Positions 1-11,029 of a stretch of DNA of 64,000 nucleotides are shown here, in pieces. The DNA is from Coprinus comatus (taxonomy: Eukaryota > Basidiomycota > Agaricomycetes > Agaricales > Agaricaceae), in contig JAWPGT010000014.1 in the NCBI GenBank assembly GCA_034638255.1, forward strand, positions 620,001 through 684,000. Direction: 5' to 3'. The position numbers and the translations under genes are program-made. How positions within the stretch are numbered: the first letter of the stretch is position 1; every line of letters begins with the position of its first letter. The notes under the pieces are model-generated. The model was not told the DNA's origin, did not search any database, and was given only the letters and a program-made list of their open reading frames with translations.

Positions 1-890
1 CTCGTCTATCGTTGCGATTGCAACTTTAGTCGTATTTGCTATAGATACTCGAACACTCCGTACGTTCCACCGATGGTTGTCTGAACTTGTCTTACAACTA
101 AATTCTCGCTGTTATTAGTGTCTACAGTCATCGGGACTATACTGGGTCGTGTGTATACACTAACTATGGTGTACACACTAAATCACAGACAACACTTAGA
201 AGTATACTTCGAGTCAACTCCATATTACTCGGAGTTGGGTAGGGACATGGATCTGGTCAATGATGTTCAAGGTGATCATTGCAATCATGGTATGAGAAAA
301 CCCTCATTTCTGGTACTTCAATTTAGCTTCTGATTTTGCAATTGTCAATAGTCCGTTATCCACCCTCACCTCGAAGGCAAGCTTCGGAGACTGGTTTTGG
401 ATCACCGGTAAGTTTGACGTGTGTTCAAGAAACTTTGATGGCTGACATTATATGTCAGGACGGAAATAGGCCTCGTCTATATACCATGACGTTAGGGGCT
501 CCATGGCCTAATCGTAATCCTGCGGGGCTCCCAGAACTTCGGGATGTTTGAGGTGGCATTGGTGTTGTAATTACACTAAATCAATTTTATCTTTAATACT
601 AATACACTCTTTTCTTTGTATTATCATTTGGACTTCGCTAAGTAGTATATTATATCAAATCCTTTAACAATGTGCGTACATAGGTTGGAATACTACATTT
701 ACTGAATAGATCTGAAAGATATTCTGCTCGACTTCATTTAAATGTGATGGATGATTTTGTTGTGCATTGGCGATTTCATGTTCTCTCAAAGTTAGATATT
801 TTAGATGAATTGAATTGCGATCATATTTGACCTATCGAATTCAAGCCTACATACAACATATTCGAATGTTCAATATTACTACCGTCTACC
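1..890. other. Gene-poor left edge
   Basis: No ORF here shows a recognisable domain, a signal peptide or a consistent splice structure. Two 71-codon frames (about 118-333 and 336-551) are the longest and have no feature that distinguishes them from chance. The stretch could contain the end of a gene lying outside the window, but I cannot show that. Confidence 0.4.
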
Positions 891-962
891 ATTTATATAA
901 CTGGTCCATGGGTCCCGGACGAAGCACTACCATTACTATGCCCGATTCTGATCATTTCAAGT

Positions 963-1684
963 TCAGGTGCTTCCGACAGGAGTGGCAGAAGCGACTGGGC
1001 CATTATTATCAGGTGTAGCAGTAACGACAACAATGGTGGAATCAGGAGTTGCGGAAACAACAGGACCATCGTCAGCAAAAGTCGCGGAAACGACAGGAGT
1101 GTCGTCAGCAAAAGTCGCGGAAACAACAGGGGTGTCGTCAGCAAAAGTCGCGGAAACGACAGGACCATCGTCAACAAAAGTTGGGGAAACGACAGGACCG
1201 TCATCAACAAAAGTTGGGGAAACGACAGGACGTCATTAACAAACGTTGGGGAAACGACAGGACCGTCATTAACAAACGTTGGGGAAACAACAGGACCGTC
1301 ATTAACAAAAGTTGGGGCGACGACGGTGATAGTGGTTGCACGTCCACAACCAGGGGTTGGAGCAGTAATGGGTGTGTCGTCTCCAGATGTTGGAGCGATG
1401 ATAATAACGGTAGAGCCGTCGTCGGGAGTGGGGGCAACAATGGTAGAGCCATCGTCGGGAGTGGGGGCAACAACGGTAGAGCCATCGTCGGGAGTGGGAG
1501 CAACAACGGTAGAGCCATCGTCGGGAGTGGGGGCAACAACGGATGTATTGTCTGCAAAAGTAGGTGAAACAACTATAATCGATGTGCCACTAGGAGTAGG
1601 AGCCACAGTGGGAGCAGGAGCGGCTGCCACAAATGTGAGCGTGGTGAAAAGGATGGCAAATGTGAGTTTCTTCCAAGAGTTCAT
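963..1684 (-). CDS. Secreted tandem-repeat protein, frameshifted
   Basis: Function unknown. The ATG at 1684 opens a clear signal peptide (MNSWKKLTFAILFTTLTF, then a VAAAPAP cleavage region). It is followed by degenerate 10-11-residue repeats: first four APTPDDGSTV-type units, then SPTFVNDGPVV-type units. The body is Thr/Pro/Asp/Val-rich and almost cysteine-free, like a cell-wall or matrix polypeptide. Near 1230 the uninterrupted frame leaves the repeat and becomes Leu/Phe/Pro nonsense. In the neighbouring frame the same repeat (ATFADDTPVV-type units) carries on to a TGA at 963-965. One base therefore seems to be missing between two near-identical repeat units. A paralogue lies at 9816-10238. 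I am confident about the gene and its repeats, but not whether it makes a full protein. Confidence 0.7.
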
Positions 1685-1716
1685 CTTGTTGTTGTTGACA
1701 CTTGCTTCAATGATCT

Positions 1717-1725
1717 CTTATATAC
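1717..1725 (-). promoter_or_regulatory. TATA box of the repeat-protein gene
   Basis: GTATATAAG on the minus strand lies about 35 bp upstream of the ATG at 1684, as expected for a TATA element of a strongly expressed secreted-protein gene with a short 5' UTR. The paralogue at 9816-10238 has a similar element at a similar distance. Confidence 0.5.
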
Positions 1726-1739
1726 TTTTTTCCTGAGAA

Positions 1740-2566
1740 TTCAAGGAGGAATAAGACCGACGTTGTGAAGTAACGGCCCCATTAGCCGTCTTGTGAGCAA
1801 GAAGCTTGGGCACGAGTTGCAGCCAACCATGGTTTGAGACACCCACCTAAAAATAAATTGTCATGGATATCACTGCGGATAGAGAGATCAGAAAATCATA
1901 CCCATATCCATATACAACTGTCCAGTTAGTGCAAACCAGCCGTCGTTTCAGTAAGAACGGTAAGCGAGAAAGTTCAAGGACGCGGAAGTAAATCAACTTG
2001 TCAAGGATTATCCAGTCCGCCAATAAATCCCGCATATAATTATCTTGAAGATTTAATGTCGATGATATTAGAAGAATAAACATGCCTTATCCTGACTGAG
2101 TTCGAGCACAAATCAGCATTCAACCCAGGATCATTCAGGTAACATGTATGATATGAAGTTGATAGGACTGTTATTTTTGTCAACACTTTTGAGTGTCGAT
2201 CATTTGATAGGCTTCCTCGGCAGCGGGGTAATGGCTTGTTGGGGAAGGATTTAAAGTAAAACAAGTTTGCCGTGGCTAAATACCGGCAAGTGCTCCAGGT
2301 GACGAGCGCAAGTGAGCGATGCAGGCGGGGTACTCGGCCATGTTGATTCCGCATGAGGTCTGAGAACGTATAAACCCGTAGATTATATCCAGTTTGCCTT
2401 GTGGAAAACACTGGTCTGGTTCGTTATTCTTGGCTGTAATAAATATGCAAGATAAGTTTACCAGTTAGGGGCCACGCGAGAACTGATGTCACCCGTGTAT
2501 ATCATGTGATGTGACAGTCGCACCAAGAACCTTTCCCCCCCCCTCATTAGTCTTTTGAACTCGTCG
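1740..2566. other. Intergenic region, nothing recognised
   Basis: This lies between the divergent repeat-protein gene and the ABHD11-like gene. Frames at about 1847-2411 on the minus strand show no domain or splice continuity. A short run of C (2535-2543) sits just upstream of the hydrolase start. Confidence 0.4.
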
Positions 2567-3748
2567 ATGTTGACCAGTGGTATTAATTCGTCTGTGCTGC
2601 GTGTGCACACGGTGCGATTTAGCTCCGGATTTTCTACGCACTGTCGGCAGATACCAGTAGAACTTGTCAGTCTATCTGCTAATTCCAGCGTCGGGGATAG
2701 TGGAGGATCGCTAGTTATTCTTCATGGTTTATTGTGAGTGATCATTGTTCATTCTATTTCTTATGCTAACATTTAGCAAGTGGGTCTAAACGGAACTGGA
2801 CCTCTCTTCACAAGGCTTTCCATCGAGCTCTGCCGAATCGTTCTATTCATACTCTAGATTTACGAAATCACGGTGCATCTCCTCACGCAACGCCTATGAC
2901 GTATGACACTATGGCCAAGGATGTTTTGCATTATATCGAGTCACATAATCTCTCGAAGGTGGCACTTATGGGACATTCCATGTATGTATCAAATGTTCCT
3001 TTGAATAAACAGCTTCACGAAATGTAGGGGTGGAAAGGTCGCAATGACGTTGGCGCTCTCACTTGCTGTGCAAGGGCGCGAAAGTTTGTTGTCGCACTTG
3101 ATAATCTCGGATATTGCACCAACTCAGGCACCACTATCAAACGATTTTATCAAGTATATCGATGCAATGCAAGCCATCAATAAACTACCTGTAGGAACGG
3201 TTAAGACTCGACTTGACGTTGATGCTATTTTACACAAATATGAAAGTGTAAGTGAATTGTGATCACTACAAAGCATACACCGACCCGAATTTCTAGGATT
3301 CATCTATTCGTCAATTTCTGCTGACCAACTTGGTCGTCCCTATGCGACTTGAGGCTCACCTACATCCACAATTCAAGCTGCCACTTGATATTCTTAAGGA
3401 TGCCATTCCAAGCTTGGGAACTTTCCTCTATGACGCCAACGAACCATCGCATCCACAGTGGAAAGGAAGAACGCTGGTATTCCGTGGCACCAGGAGCCCG
3501 TGCGTTGCAAGTCTACAATGTCCACTATGTATGCTCATCCACAACAGCTATATCAATGACGAAAACGAAAATGTCTTTCAACGATTCTTTCCCGATGTTA
3601 CCATCAAAAAAATGGATACTGGACATTGGGGTGAGCCGTTATCTGAGGTCTCGGGTAGTTCCCTGCATAACATGGTTTTCTTTTTAAAGTCCACGCTCAG
3701 AAGCCTAATGAGTTCAAAGAAGCCGTCGTAAATTTCCTGAGAAGCTAA
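2567..3748 (+). CDS. ABHD11-like mitochondrial alpha/beta hydrolase, copy 1
   Basis: An alpha/beta-fold serine hydrolase of the ABHD11 / yeast Imo32 group, a mitochondrial family thought to protect lipoylated enzyme complexes; substrate unknown here. Six exons: 2567-2733, 2781-2981, 3028-3247, 3297-3499, 3548-3630, 3690-3748. They sum to 933 nt (310 aa), with GT-AG introns. Visible motifs are the oxyanion-loop HGLFGSKRNW near residue 56, the LDLRNHG block, the nucleophile elbow GHSMGGKVAM and the catalytic His in DTGHWVHAQ near the C-terminus. The N-terminus is Ser/Arg-containing and poor in acidic residues, fitting a mitochondrial presequence. Intron positions match those of the second copy at 14423-15754 closely, so the two arose by duplication. 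No lesion was found. Confidence 0.88.
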
Positions 3749-4470
3749 ACAAGACTGATAATCTCACGACCACTGTGGTGCTTCCATATAGTATTACCAC
3801 CATTGTGTAAATCTATTTTTCAGGTGACCTTGGTTGGGATCATCTTTGTCTCTCATTCCGAGGCATTACATGATCCCTCGCGTTCAAACGATCAAGAATC
3901 AACTCAAATTTGACTTGGCGGGAATTCACTCGGATCAACAGGCTTAATATCTCAGTGATACACACCTTCTGCAACCTCTGCTTCTACCTCGCCTCTTTTT
4001 CGGCAAGAATCTCATTGCACATGATAATAATTATATTCCTTCGTCGCCTTTGATGCCCTTGGTCCTTACATATACAACTGCTTCTGTTTGTATGGATGAA
4101 AATGAACGAATACGGATTGGTCGCGAACAGTACCTAGCATAAGCTGAACATGGAAATGTATGGTTCAAGGTGGTTGTACCTCGAATATTCTCTTCAGTCC
4201 ATTGGCCTACTTTATACGTTTCCAGTTTCGTCACTCTTTCTCTCTTCTGATCGCTGTGGCTCTTACATGTTCCTTATCAATATGCATCATATCGGCACAT
4301 TAGGTTCCTCGCGTCTTCTTCGGAAACCTATGCCTAACTACCGCTAAATGATCCGTGCTTGACACGGTCATGGAATTGCTCCCACCTTGGCATCTTTCCT
4401 TGACTGCGACAATTTAGCGAGTCACTGATATATCAACAGAACCAGAACGACTTGAAATCTCTCAGTAAAT
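3749..4470. other. LPMO promoter region
   Basis: This 720-bp non-coding stretch lies between the hydrolase and the LPMO. A GATATATC element at about 4425-4432 lies roughly 40 bp upstream of the LPMO ATG and could serve as its TATA-like element. No other gene is visible. Confidence 0.35.
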
Positions 4471-5929
4471 ATGAAGGCTTTGAATCTTCTAGCTGTCTTG
4501 CCCTTCATCTCATGTGCTCTTGCTCACACAACTGTGTGGGGAGTTTGGGTCAATGGGGTTGACATGGGTGATGGTCGTAATCAATATGTAGGTTAATTGC
4601 AGTGGGATGCAATAGGATTAAGCAAACGTTTGTATTAGATTCGTTCACCTCCGAACAATAATCCTGTAAAGGACCTCAACTCAGCCAGTGTCCAGTGTAA
4701 CGTCAATAATCGAGGTACGTTCTTGCTCGTTGCTTTATTCAAAATGGTAATTTAATGACTGACCCAATTTCAGTGGTCCCCAAATCTGTGTTGGTTAAAT
4801 CTGGCGACAAAGTTACCATCGAGTGGAACCATGTTTCGTATGAACTATCGTCAAGATAAAACACAACATAACTGACGTCATAATCTTAGCCGTAATGATG
4901 ATATCCTCGCTGTCTCGCACAAAGGACCAGGTCTGTCTATCGAATATAAAAGTCTTATGTTCCGCTTATACTAATAGCTATGATTAATCTTAGTTCTTGT
5001 CTACATCAGTCGTGCTGATAGCAACTCCTGGACCAAGATCTTTGAAGACAGTTACAATGGAGGAAGCTGGGCAACAGACCGTCTCATCGCTGGCGGTGGT
5101 CAACACACCGTCACCATTCCCAATTTACAGGCTGGTAACTATCTTTTACGAGGTAAGGATCTCTAGGTAGTTCCTTCTATTTCATAGTTGCTAACAATAT
5201 TATCAGCCGAACTTGTCACACTCCATGAGGCCGATGTTGCCTACAACTCCAACTCCCTTCGCGGTGTTCAATTGTACATGAGCTGCATTCAGATTAGCGT
5301 TACATCATCCGGCTCTCTCTCGTTACCTGGTGGAGTTTCATTCCCTGGTACGTCCTTCTACCGCTGCTACCACACAAAAATATAAATACCTAAATTGACC
5401 CCTACTAGGCGCTTATACATATTCGAGTACCGGTATCGTTTGGAACTTGTACCTCCCAAATCAAAGCCCGAGCGGATACAAAGCACCCGGTCCTGCTGTC
5501 TGGTCTAGTGCTCAAGGAGGATCTATTGGTCGTGTTGGTACTCCTGGCCAAGGTGCCACTTCGTCGCCTGCAAATTTACCAACCTCACCTACCACGTCAT
5601 CACCCACTTCCACAACTACTTCGAATCCTGGTACAGGAGCACCATTGTGGGGTCAATGCGGAGGAGTAAGTTCATGTTCTTTTCAATAATAATGTTAAAT
5701 CTAAGTAATACTTTTTTCTAGATCGGCTGGGCGTAAGCATGAGTTGTCGGTTGATATGATACGAGAAACTGACATGTTCATATTTTATTTTACTTTTAGT
5801 GGAGCCACCACCTGTGCTCAAGGAACTTGCTCCAAAATCAATGGTAAGAACAGAATCATTTGTCTCAGTGAAACACAGTGGCTTATCTAGAATGTTCGTG
5901 CAGATTACTATTTCCAGTGTATCCAATAA
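4471..5929 (+). CDS. AA9 lytic polysaccharide monooxygenase with CBM1
   Basis: A secreted copper enzyme that cleaves cellulose (or related beta-glucans) oxidatively. Ten exons: 4471-4587, 4639-4714, 4774-4837, 4890-4930, 4994-5152, 5207-5347, 5409-5665, 5722-5732, 5800-5843, 5904-5929. They total 936 nt (311 aa). The signal peptide ends ...SCALA, so the mature protein begins with His, the copper-brace residue. The second copper His is in AVSHKGPVLVYIS and the axial Tyr in VQLYMSC. A Thr/Ser/Pro linker (about residues 245-270) leads to a CBM1 with the hallmark WGQCGGIGW...TTCAQGTC...YYFQC pattern. The CBM1 is spread over four exons, one only 11 nt long. Complete, with no lesion. Confidence 0.95.
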
Positions 5930-6079
5930 AGAACAATTACAAGTACCAGAATTCTGCAGAAGGATTACATACGTAGTCGCTACAAATGTTCAAATAGTAA
6001 ATGTTCCGAGTCCAATTAAGAAGTGTTCGAAAGAAAGTCCATTCTCATCCAATGATTATACTATCCGACCCTAGAATAC

Positions 6080-6871
6080 TCAAGCACAGTTGAAGTAGTT
6101 TCCAGGGATAACGCTAGGACAACCAGCTGTATCCAAATGAAGAGGACAATCGTTATAATTGTCACAACATTTGATACATGCACGCCTGTCAGCAGGCTCA
6201 ACAAGTTCGACATAATGCTTATATCTTTAGGAAATGATTGATCTTCCTTAGACAAAACATACGAAGATACGATGATATTGCAAACTCACCCGAGACATTT
6301 ACTCCCAGCTGGGTTTCCCAGTCCACCAGCACCTCCACTAGAATCATATTGTCCTCCGGGATCATTACTGTTTAGGCGGCTCAACTTCTCTGGACGGATA
6401 CATCCAGTAACTAAAAAAGTCATGATGACATTTGTATCAGGTGGATAGAGTACAGGAGAGAATCGCACAGCACTTACGTTGCGCATATCGTGCTCCTCTG
6501 GAACTTGTTCCTGTCTTGAACGCGACGTTACTCCAGAAATCGGGTGGAAGTTGGCCCTGCTGAGAAGAATATCTTCCTGAAGGTGAACAGTATGTTTTCA
6601 TTCCTCCAGGATATTCACTGTCGCCGATATTGGTTTTCGGATTCCTTGGCATAATCATACTAAAGAAGTGACAAAAATAACAATCTATTAATCTCTCGTC
6701 GAAGATAATAATAAAAATGATGGGTACCGACCAGAAATCTTGAGCATTTGTAACATAGACAATGTTGTCAACTGCTGGGGTAGCTCGCTCATCGAGCTCA
6801 ACCTCAATAGCAGGTGACGCGATAACTATGGTAGCGAGGGCACATAATGTAGAAATAAGACGGAGTTGCAT
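6080..6871 (-). CDS. Cysteine-rich secreted protein, family member 1
   Basis: I do not recognise a named domain. The ATG at 6871 opens a signal peptide (MQLRLISTLCALATIVIASP). Recurring blocks follow: IGDSEYPGGMKTYCS, PDFWSNVAFKTG, LTGCIRPE.L.RL, GGQYDSSGG, HYVELVEP..RACIKCC and a C-terminal GCPSVIPGNYFNC, ending at the TGA at 6080-6082. About eight cysteines are conserved among the three copies in the window, suggesting a disulfide-stabilised fold. At least three introns interrupt it; in this copy the short CxIMPR segment is joined directly to the next block. It is transcribed convergently with the LPMO, whose stop is 150 bp away. This copy appears intact. Confidence 0.78.
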
Positions 6872-6899
6872 TGTGAGGGGCAGCGGAGATTTTGAATAT

Positions 6900-7815
6900 A
6901 CGTATTTCTGAAAAACATGGGTCTCTTATAACCTTTTTCTAATACCGGGTCTTGCAGGGGTCATCTATCACCGGGGTCTAGGTCTATTAGCTCCAGATTG
7001 ATTCCAATCGTTAGCTATTGCCTCAGGCTTGGAACCTGGTCTTTTGATCAAATGTATACTCATTGGATGTTAGGGACGGCATTTTTTCTCCGCTTTTATG
7101 CCACATCCGACTCATCCCGGAACTTCATCTTTCAGGATAGTGCCGGCTGGGCCGGCCCCAGAACAAAATAAAATATTTTCTGTACTTTAAACCTGAACAG
7201 AACATCAGATCCGTTCGTTTCTCGTTATTGCGGTGCTCCATTTTTTTATGTGGGCAACCTACCGACCTAGGCTCTACGGATTCTTTGTGGTTCCGCACAA
7301 CTGACATCATATAGTGATTTATATATATCATCAGTGACATCATGGCCGTGACCGCACGGAATCCGGCCCCTTGCTGTTACAAGCTGTTACATGACATATG
7401 CAAAAATGAATTGGAAATCAAGCCTCGTGGAGTGATCAATGAATACATCTCACGGTCTTGTCTACCCGCACATACGTCTGTTGACCTTGTGACTGACTTT
7501 TAGAAGTGAGTAGACATCTTCCAGGAAGACAAAGACGGGGATCAGTAGATATATCAGCTTAGATCAGTACATAGCTGAAAACTGAACTATGTACCAGAAA
7601 CCTTCAAGTTAAGTTATGTATGATTCCGAAATCCAATTCTATTTTTTGCCAGGAACCCAGTGCAAAAGAACTTCCCCCTTATAACCTTAGCCTGAGGAGT
7701 CCACTGATTCTATAACCATCTCACACAACGCTCAGTCTTTCCTAACTTCTTTGTGCCCTGACTTACGCCTCGACGCCCAATTTCAATTGCCTTGTCGATT
7801 TTGTTGTTGGTATAT
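6900..7815. other. Intergenic region, nothing recognised
   Basis: About 0.9 kb containing the promoter side of the cysteine-rich gene (a TTATAA-type element at about 6926-6931) and otherwise no supported gene. The 72-codon frame at 7125-7343 has no recognisable feature. Confidence 0.35.
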
Positions 7816-7819
7816 GCTG

Positions 7820-8665
7820 TCATGGATTGACTGTGTTTGGATGATTTGTTGTTATTGCCACCAGCGTAGATAAAGGGGGTCTAGTTAAGGTAACTGATAC
7901 GGAAGTAGCGGTTTTCGCGGACTTGGAGGGTATACAATATGATGCTGATGTGTTGGAAGAAATGTGATTTTGTTTGGCACTGCCTCTTTTAGAGCCTACT
8001 GGATTAGGGTCACCCAAGAGAGTGGTAGGTAAGTGTTCGATTTGTTGTAGAGACTTCGCCATGGAACCTAGAAGCGAATGACGTCCAGGAGGAAGTTGAA
8101 GCTTTTGTGAGTGTGAGGCCAGGCGTTTCGAAGGTGCAACATGATGAGAACAAGTATTCTCGAGTTTGGCCCGTTTGCTGATGACTTTTGTAGATTCAAC
8201 GTGAGTTGATTTTCCTAGTTCGACCCCTGCAATCCTTTTCGTTCTACTCTGAGTCGAACTAGCAGCGAGCCAATTGGATAAATTGGCGCGCGCTTCAGCT
8301 ACCCTTTTTTGCAGTTCCTCGATTCGCTTAATATCTTCAGTGCAACATCTAATCATCTCATCCAGTATCTGGAGATCATCTCGCCTGTATGAAATCGTGT
8401 CATGTTCGCAGTCGTGGGTTTTGTTTTGAAGGTTTTGAGAGCAAGGCGATCGTGAGAGACAATGTACTAGCTTCGTACAGGCCGCACGTGGCTGACCTCG
8501 CGGAGGAGACATAAATGAAGAAAGAGAAGGGAGGGTCGAGAGATAAATGGCAGAAGTCGTTGTTTGCGGATCTTCAAGAGGCAGGATGGCGTCCTTGAAA
8601 TTGGTAATAATGGTGTGAATGAAAGAACAGAGTTTCACTGGTAGTAGTGGTTTTCGGCTTACCAT
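7820..8665 (-). CDS. Hypothetical protein with short coiled coil
   Basis: Unrecognised. A single uninterrupted frame runs from an ATG at 8665 (an in-frame GTG lies five codons upstream) for about 281 codons to a stop at 7820. Around residues 105-145 there is a plausible heptad stretch (DLQILDEMIRCCTEDIKRIE, then ELQKRVAEARANL). The rest is Ser/Lys/Arg/Thr-rich and looks disordered, with basic patches such as SKRAKLE that could be nuclear signals. Long intronless frames are rare in this window, which argues for a real gene. However, the start codon overlaps a good donor (ATG/GTAAGC), so an upstream exon is possible. Confidence 0.45.
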   Translation of the reverse strand: MVSRKPLLPVKLCSFIHTIITNFKDAILPLEDPQTTTSAIYLSTLPSLSSFMSPPRGQPRAACTKLVHCLSRSPCSQNLQNKTHDCEHDTISYRRDDLQILDEMIRCCTEDIKRIEELQKRVAEARANLSNWLAASSTQSRTKRIAGVELGKSTHVESTKVISKRAKLENTCSHHVAPSKRLASHSQKLQLPPGRHSLLGSMAKSLQQIEHLPTTLLGDPNPVGSKRGSAKQNHISSNTSASYCIPSKSAKTATSVSVTLTRPPLSTLVAITTNHPNTVNP

Positions 8666-8699
8666 CTTTTGGGTCAGCACAAATCAACTAGAGACTACC

Positions 8700-9815
8700 C
8701 TTGGTTCTACTCAGTTGTGATAGGAGGGTGTATCGGTGGGTGACAGTTAAGCTGAGTCTCAAGTTGGTCAATTTTCAGTCCAAAACGAAGCATTTGCTTA
8801 TGGACTGATCGTTCATCGAAAACACTAGTGGATGCCTCATGTACTGCTTGAATTTTGACACGAGGGTACTCCTAAAAAGTTCCGTTAACATAAATTTACA
8901 TGCACCATGCTTTGGTAGACTTCTGTAATGACAGCACTGATTCCTTACGGATTCTGACTACTATATCGATAAATGCGTGTCTGCCAAAAAAAAAAAAAAA
9001 ATAAGTCAAATCTATAAATAGAACAACATTCCTCCAAGAGAATATGAAAAAGAAATCTCAAGAGACAGGTGCATCATAGTAGCCAAAGGCATCCTCCAAT
9101 TGACCTCTAAAAAAGGGTATGCCGTGTCAGGTGTGGGGAGTTGGAGGGTATGAGAGATTAGATGTCAGAACCTTCAAGTCCCTAGCCGCCGCGGGATGGT
9201 TACAACTCATTTTACATGATGTTGAATGGCTGACTGGTTGAGGAAATAGCGCATCCATGGACACTACATAGAATCTGGGGTGAGGACGACTCTGATTTTG
9301 ATGCTGAGAATTATCAATCCGATTTTTGAAGCAAGTAGGCTATTCGGAGTCATATTGCTTTACTCTGTTTTCATCAAGTTTGTGGCTGGGATACTATTGT
9401 TGACTGTAAGAGATGTAAACGGTTAGACATTGGTAGTAATCGCAGGTGATTTACTGATTCCTATTTCATGACCTCATGGATGATGACATCATGGCTTTTC
9501 CCACTTTTCCAGAATCTCATTACTCCAAGAGGTGTATAGACTCGCACTCCAAGCCAAAAAAGCACGTAAAATATGTCTTGTAGTACTCCCTCTGATCTTT
9601 TTCGGGCAGTAATTTGAAATTGACTCACTATTACCACGAAGAAAATCTCGGGCAACATTTTTTAATAAAAAAATATATATATTTGTCCACAGTTAAAGTA
9701 CTATCTTGACTTCGATTTATCATTTTATCCCTTGTTCACGGGAGTAGCAAAAGCAACAACCTGAGACTAGAGAAACTTCATCAAATGATCTTGAAAGAAA
9801 TTGTTAGAGTAGTAA
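8700..9815. other. Intergenic region with a poly-A run
   Basis: About 1.1 kb without a supported gene. It contains an A-tract at about 8987-9001. A 65-codon minus frame at 9461-9658 shows a hydrophobic start but no conserved feature, and I did not call it. Confidence 0.35.
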
Positions 9816-10238
9816 TCAATGGTAGACGAGTAGCAGAAATGATCGGACTACAGTCCTCAAGAGTAGGAGCAACGGCCCATCTGGAATAGGGAAGACGATG
9901 GGGGGTATAGTGATTATAGTAGAAAGTGTGTCGTCACTGCCCTGAATAGCAGATGCAGCATGAGGAATGGTGTCTCCGGGACTAGGAGCAACAACTACAG
10001 CTTTGGTAGAGTCGCTACTACTAGTAGTAGCAGTCAGGGAAGCGCCAGCATCAAGTGTTGGAATGACAGTTATGGCCACCATGGTGTTGCTTCTAGGAGT
10101 ATGAGCGACAGTAGAAATACTATCTCCAATTGTAGGTATAACGACTATGGAGGTATTAATGGGAATGGCCACGACATTGAAGATGGCTGCGATGAAAAGG
10201 AGGAATTCAAGTTTCCTCAACTTCCGGAAGAAGCTCAT
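9816..10238 (-). CDS. Secreted repeat protein, paralogue of 963-1684
   Basis: Function unknown. The first true ATG is at 10238. It opens a basic, then hydrophobic leader (FRKLRKLEFLLFIAAIFNVV) typical of a signal peptide, followed by degenerate V.PT.GD..-type segments (VVIPTIGDS, ITVIPTLDAGAS, VVVAPSPGDTI) like those of the protein at 963-1684. The open frame ends at 9816 with a Leu-rich tail that does not fit the repeat. The adjacent frame continues with AVAPTLEDCSPIISAT, which does fit. An apparent one-base shift thus lies near 9876, the second such break in this family. About 140 codons as annotated. Confidence 0.6.
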   Translation of the reverse strand: MSFFRKLRKLEFLLFIAAIFNVVAIPINTSIVVIPTIGDSISTVAHTPRSNTMVAITVIPTLDAGASLTATTSSSDSTKAVVVAPSPGDTIPHAASAIQGSDDTLSTIITIPPIVFPIPDGPLLLLLRTVVRSFLLLVYH

Positions 10239-10280
10239 CTCGTTTCTCAATGTGAGGCATCGTTACATTCATTCTTGAGG

Positions 10281-10290
10281 TCTTTTATAC
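10281..10290 (-). promoter_or_regulatory. TATA box of second repeat-protein gene
   Basis: GTATAAAAGA on the minus strand lies 43 bp upstream of the ATG at 10238. Its placement is close to that of the TATA element of the paralogue at 963-1684, so promoter architecture was kept after duplication. Confidence 0.5.
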
Positions 10291-10299
10291 GGTTGAAGG

Positions 10300-11029
10300 G
10301 AGAGTTGAACCGCTCTAGGAAAAACGGCCCCATTTCGGACCTAAAAACCTTTGCGTTCCAATGATAAACAACAGTTCCCAGAGTGTTTCAATTAAATGTA
10401 AAAATAACTTTGCCATGGACTTTGCTGCGGAGGTGGCAGTGAATAAGAACTCTTATACACATGTTATATAAAGTTAGGATAGAGCGCTCTATATTGTCTT
10501 CGAAATTCGCACAGAGAATCAGTGGGGAATTTTAAGCACATATGTATAATGGAGGGAAAATATCAGGATAGGGTTTGTTAGTACTATTATGTAGTAGCCT
10601 CAATACCTGAGCTGCTCGCTACACGCATGATAGAAGTCATTAGTGCCAAGAGGTTTCTGACACTGCATTAAAATGGGATCGTGTCAGGTTGCAGGTACCA
10701 TGTGGTATAAGTAGCAGTTATATTTATTTGATGGACATTTTCGTAACTCCTTGTAGATGTAAATCAGTTTTTATTTTTTCCGCTTGTAAATCGATTCTTC
10801 CTGGTACATATAAAATTACGAAATTATGCTGTTAAGGTTTGCTGCGGAGAATGTTTACAGTGGTTGCAACCATAAAGCTCGTTCTCTGGCTCCTAACTCT
10901 TCGGAAAGATCAGAGTTCTCTCGCCAATAATTATGTTATAATGATGGGTAGTGTTTGTACGTGTGTACGCGTCTGCCCTTCTCGCGCGTTGGTGAATACC
11001 CACATCTCCAACATCGAACGTTCACCACC
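10300..11029. other. Intergenic region upstream of TSC13
   Basis: Divergent promoter region of the repeat-protein gene and TSC13. No gene is supported. A conventional ATG context (CACCATGG) marks the TSC13 start at 11030. Confidence 0.4.

Noticed and set aside
1049..1736. Long plus-strand frames opposite the repeat protein
   Set aside because: They are antisense translations of the tandem repeat; repeats of 30-33 bp keep all frames open.
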